Shown piece by piece: positions 61,801-64,000 of a DNA stretch of 64,000 bases. The translations under genes were made by a program, and so were the position numbers. Under the pieces are notes generated by a model. The model was not told the origin of the DNA and searched no databases. It saw only the letters and a list, made by a program, of their open reading frames with translations. Where the stretch lies: contig NW_015961970.1 of assembly GCF_000497045.1 (NCBI RefSeq), positions 1,054,802-1,118,801 on the forward strand, written 5' to 3'. Within the stretch, counting starts at the first letter, position 1. Each line of letters opens with the position of its first letter. The DNA is from Kalmanozyma brasiliensis GHG001 (Eukaryota; Basidiomycota; Ustilaginomycetes; Ustilaginales).

Positions 61801-62586
61801 TGCTGGACCACTGCTCGCGCTGGGGGAAGGGAGCGGAAGGGTCGGCGGGAATGAGGAGCTTGAGCGCCTTGGCGTCGACATCACCGACGTCGACACCACC
61901 TTCGTGGGTGAAGAGGATCCAGTCACCCTCTCGTGCCGAGTTGATGCAGACGTAGAACTCGGTGTCGGCAGGGTGAGGGCAGAAAGGCTCGACAATGAAG
62001 TTGTTGAGGGTACCGGTGACGGACTCGACCTGCTGAGCCTTGCCGGCACGCTCCTTGATCCAGGACTCGGCGTCAGCCCAGTCGCAGTTGAGCTTGAGGA
62101 GGCCAGCCTTTCCACGACGCTTGATAAGCTGGTCTGGCTTGGCGACGAGCTTGGAGGACTGGACCCACGCTGGGAGCTGCGAAGCGTTTGTGATGGTGTT
62201 GGACTCGGGGTCCCACGAGATCTGGGCGACCTTGGGAGCGGGAGCGACAAAGTCGGCGTTGACCTTGATGTCGGCGTTGGCCAGAGGCGATCGAGGCAAC
62301 CAGTAGTTGACCAGGAGCTTGGCATCAAACTCTCGGATAGCTGTAGGAAAGGGGATGAGAATGGGCAGCAATATGTTAGCGGAATGATCCCTCTCTGCAG
62401 CCAAGCCGGTCGCGCTTCTCCTGCGTCTGCTGCAGCTCCTTCTGATCCACGCTCGGCGCTCCTTCGAGCTCAACCTTGCGGCCTTTGAGGCCAGCTTCAA
62501 GGCTGTGCTTTGCGAGCTCTCTTTGCTCGCAAGAGCCGTCCTAAAGCGCCAGATTCGTGCATGAGAAACGTACCTTTGGAAGACAT
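58895..62586 (-). CDS. ACL1: ATP-citrate lyase, single-polypeptide form
   Basis: 1152 residues after splicing: exon 1 is 62586-62574 (only 13 bases, ATG to AAAG), the intron 62573-62341 (GTACGT...TACAG, 233 bases), exon 2 62340-58895. The junction gives [19 protein letters not shown], the expected family N-terminus. The enzyme converts citrate, CoA and ATP to acetyl-CoA and oxaloacetate in the cytosol, the main acetyl-CoA source for lipid synthesis. ATP-grasp and citrate-binding parts come first (to about 520). They are followed by the CoA-ligase part with the phosphohistidine motif FGHAGSMAN (near 800), and a C-terminal citrate-synthase-like part ([35 protein letters not shown]). The fused arrangement matches animals and basidiomycetes. 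Codon bias is extreme, suggesting high expression. Confidence 0.96.
62341..62573 (-). other. Intron 1 of ATP-citrate lyase
   Basis: 233 bases, donor GTACGT, acceptor CCTACAG, immediately after a 13-base coding exon. It is the longest clear intron in the window. First introns near the ATG of highly expressed fungal genes often influence expression; here that is only inferred. Confidence 0.85.
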
Positions 62587-64000
62587 GTTGGCAGAGGTAT
62601 ATGGTGGAGACCAGGGTGTTCTTTCGTAGCTTTTTTGACGAGAGCAGGGACGATCTTTTGTGGGTTGATGTGCGCAAGTTGGATGAATGCGACGTGCGGC
62701 GACAGAGAGTAAAGGCTAGATACTCGGAGACGACGTTGACTTCGCGGAGGTGGTCGACGAGCAATCGAATGTACGTTTGGAGGAGGATGAGCAACAGCGA
62801 CGGGAGGGAGGATGAGGATGATGGTGAAGGAGAGGAACCGAGAAGGAGCTCCGATGCGAAACGAGGAATATACGCGAGCTGGAACTGCTGCGCACTGACG
62901 GTTCAAAAAAGTGTGGTCTGACCGTCTCGCCAGAGTCAAGTCGGGAAGACTCAGACAGCTGCAACACACGCTCTGTTGCTTTGCGTTTGGTTCAGGCCAG
63001 GTTGAGCCAAACGAGCCGAGCGAGTCCATTCCAGCAAATGGGCCGACTGACCCAACAAGACTGACTGACACGCACCAAAAAAAAGAGAGCTTGGACGGTC
63101 AGGCCAGCTGAATTTTCTTAAAACTTGCCTGGCCCTAGCGTGAGGCAGACCAACACTTTTCGTTGCGCTAACCGGGTCGAGCTCGTGACGTTTCCGGAAA
63201 TCCTCGCCAAATTTCCTGAAAGAGCACAACAACTCGTCTCTGCCTGCTCGCCAGTCTCAAGCCAGTTGGAAGAAAGTAAATTTAAATTTAAATCGTAAAA
63301 TGGCCAGACCCTTGAAATTCGCCTGGCTACAGCCAAAATAGAAGGCGGCGGAAAGCACAGCCAGCCCATTTCACGCGTGGAACTTCGCAAAGCCAGACGT
63401 GGCAGCAGCAAGGCAGGCTTGTCGATTAAAAATCTCTCGGGCTGCAGGCTGTGATTGATCATGTGGACTCTGCCTGCCAAATCGATCCGCGCTGTTCTTC
63501 TCACCTTCCCAAAGTTCACTTCTTCGCGAGGAGCTGTGCTGTGCTTTGCGAGTGGGTCAGCCTGACATAGAAGCCTTCTGGGATCATGATCATGTGACTT
63601 GACGACGTACGCCTGTCTACGATGAGGTTGCGGTGTCGGTACAGCTGGGCTGGGTCGCGAGAAGATCAGCTCAGCTTCTACGATGCGAACGCAGCTCCCC
63701 AACGAATCACGAAGCGGCCAACGGCCAAATGATCGGACCTGGATCGGCGACATTCATGCTGACCGTGCGAATCTTCTCAATTGTGTGCCAGATGATGGCC
63801 GAGCCGGCTTGCTGCGTGACGCTGGGTTCGCCAACCTGCCGGTCAATTCCAGTCTCGGTCGCTGCGTCCGCGTCCTGAGTGGCGTGATCTCTCTCATCCC
63901 GAGACAGAGTCGTTCGTCGGAAGATGGTCTTATTGACGGGACTCCATGCAGAACCTGCATAGCCCAGCTGTGATTCGTCACAAGATGTGTGCTGTTTGAA
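62587..64000. other. Upstream region of ATP-citrate lyase; no gene recognised
   Basis: 1.4 kb to the window edge. Several open frames exist (for example 63118-63753 minus), but their translations have no domain or coding character. An AT-rich palindromic patch is at 63279-63294. Part of this is the ACL promoter. A gene with exons beyond the edge cannot be excluded. Confidence 0.45.
63279..63294. repeat. AT-only palindromic patch
   Basis: ATTTAAATTTAAAT is its own reverse complement and sits in GC-rich sequence about 700 bases upstream of the ACL start. It could be a protein-binding or DNA-unwinding element, or chance. Confidence 0.4.

Noticed and set aside
62587..62794. N-terminal extension of ATP-citrate lyase to 62794
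   Set aside because: The extension reads through intron 1 and the 5' leader. The spliced N-terminus [12 protein letters not shown] matches the family exactly.
63118..63753. 211-codon minus-strand frame upstream of ACL
   Set aside because: No recognisable domain, unusual composition, and overlaps AT-rich promoter-like sequence.

Overview
The window looks like nuclear chromosomal DNA of a basidiomycete yeast or smut fungus, most likely Ustilaginomycotina (an Ustilago/Sporisorium/Pseudozyma relative). Four things point there: GC-rich genes with very few, short introns; strong preference for C- or G-ending codons; a single-polypeptide ATP-citrate lyase (ascomycetes usually split it into two genes); and gene families such as CCC2, POL2, DBR1, EFG1 and GSY that are clearly fungal. 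The taxon call is inference from sequence style, not from a search. I see no transposon, CRISPR array, rRNA or convincing tRNA.

Layout. 1-4.5 kb: the 3' end of a Golgi GDP-mannose transporter, a mitochondrial D-lactate dehydrogenase, and the bifunctional purine enzyme AICAR transformylase/IMP cyclohydrolase. 4.5-7.5 kb: a long gene-free stretch in front of a small secreted expansin/barwin-like protein. 8.4-13.4 kb: two minus-strand genes without recognised names, one with a PD-(D/E)XK nuclease-like motif pattern and one ending in a His/Cys-rich tail. 14.5-20.1 kb: a CCC2-type copper ATPase, then an ER cyclophilin with three coding exons and two possible C-termini. 20.4-27.7 kb: a patatin-type lipase, the rRNA-processing factor EFG1, a 6-phosphofructo-2-kinase whose phosphatase half has lost its catalytic histidines, and a small ER-type thioredoxin-fold protein. 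29.2-40.8 kb: a La-motif RNA-binding protein, a very large SH3/Ras-association scaffold protein, and the lariat debranching enzyme. 40.9-47 kb: a probable mitochondrial protein, glycogen synthase and a 53-residue candidate small membrane protein. 47.2-58.3 kb: DNA polymerase epsilon catalytic subunit, an asparaginase-ankyrin protein, and a Rossmann-fold FMP52/TIP30-like protein. 58.9-62.6 kb: ATP-citrate lyase with a 13-base first coding exon. The last 1.4 kb is upstream sequence.

Most genes are unrelated housekeeping functions, not a cluster. Several do belong to central carbon and lipid metabolism (fructose-2,6-bisphosphate synthesis, glycogen synthesis, cytosolic acetyl-CoA supply, lipolysis, lactate oxidation). 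The most interesting item is the cyclophilin gene at 18953-20104. Retaining its last intron gives a soluble protein ending in KDEL, while splicing that intron replaces KDEL with a 100-residue tail carrying a transmembrane helix. The second is the unnamed protein at 8460-10148, which carries a PD...ELK motif.
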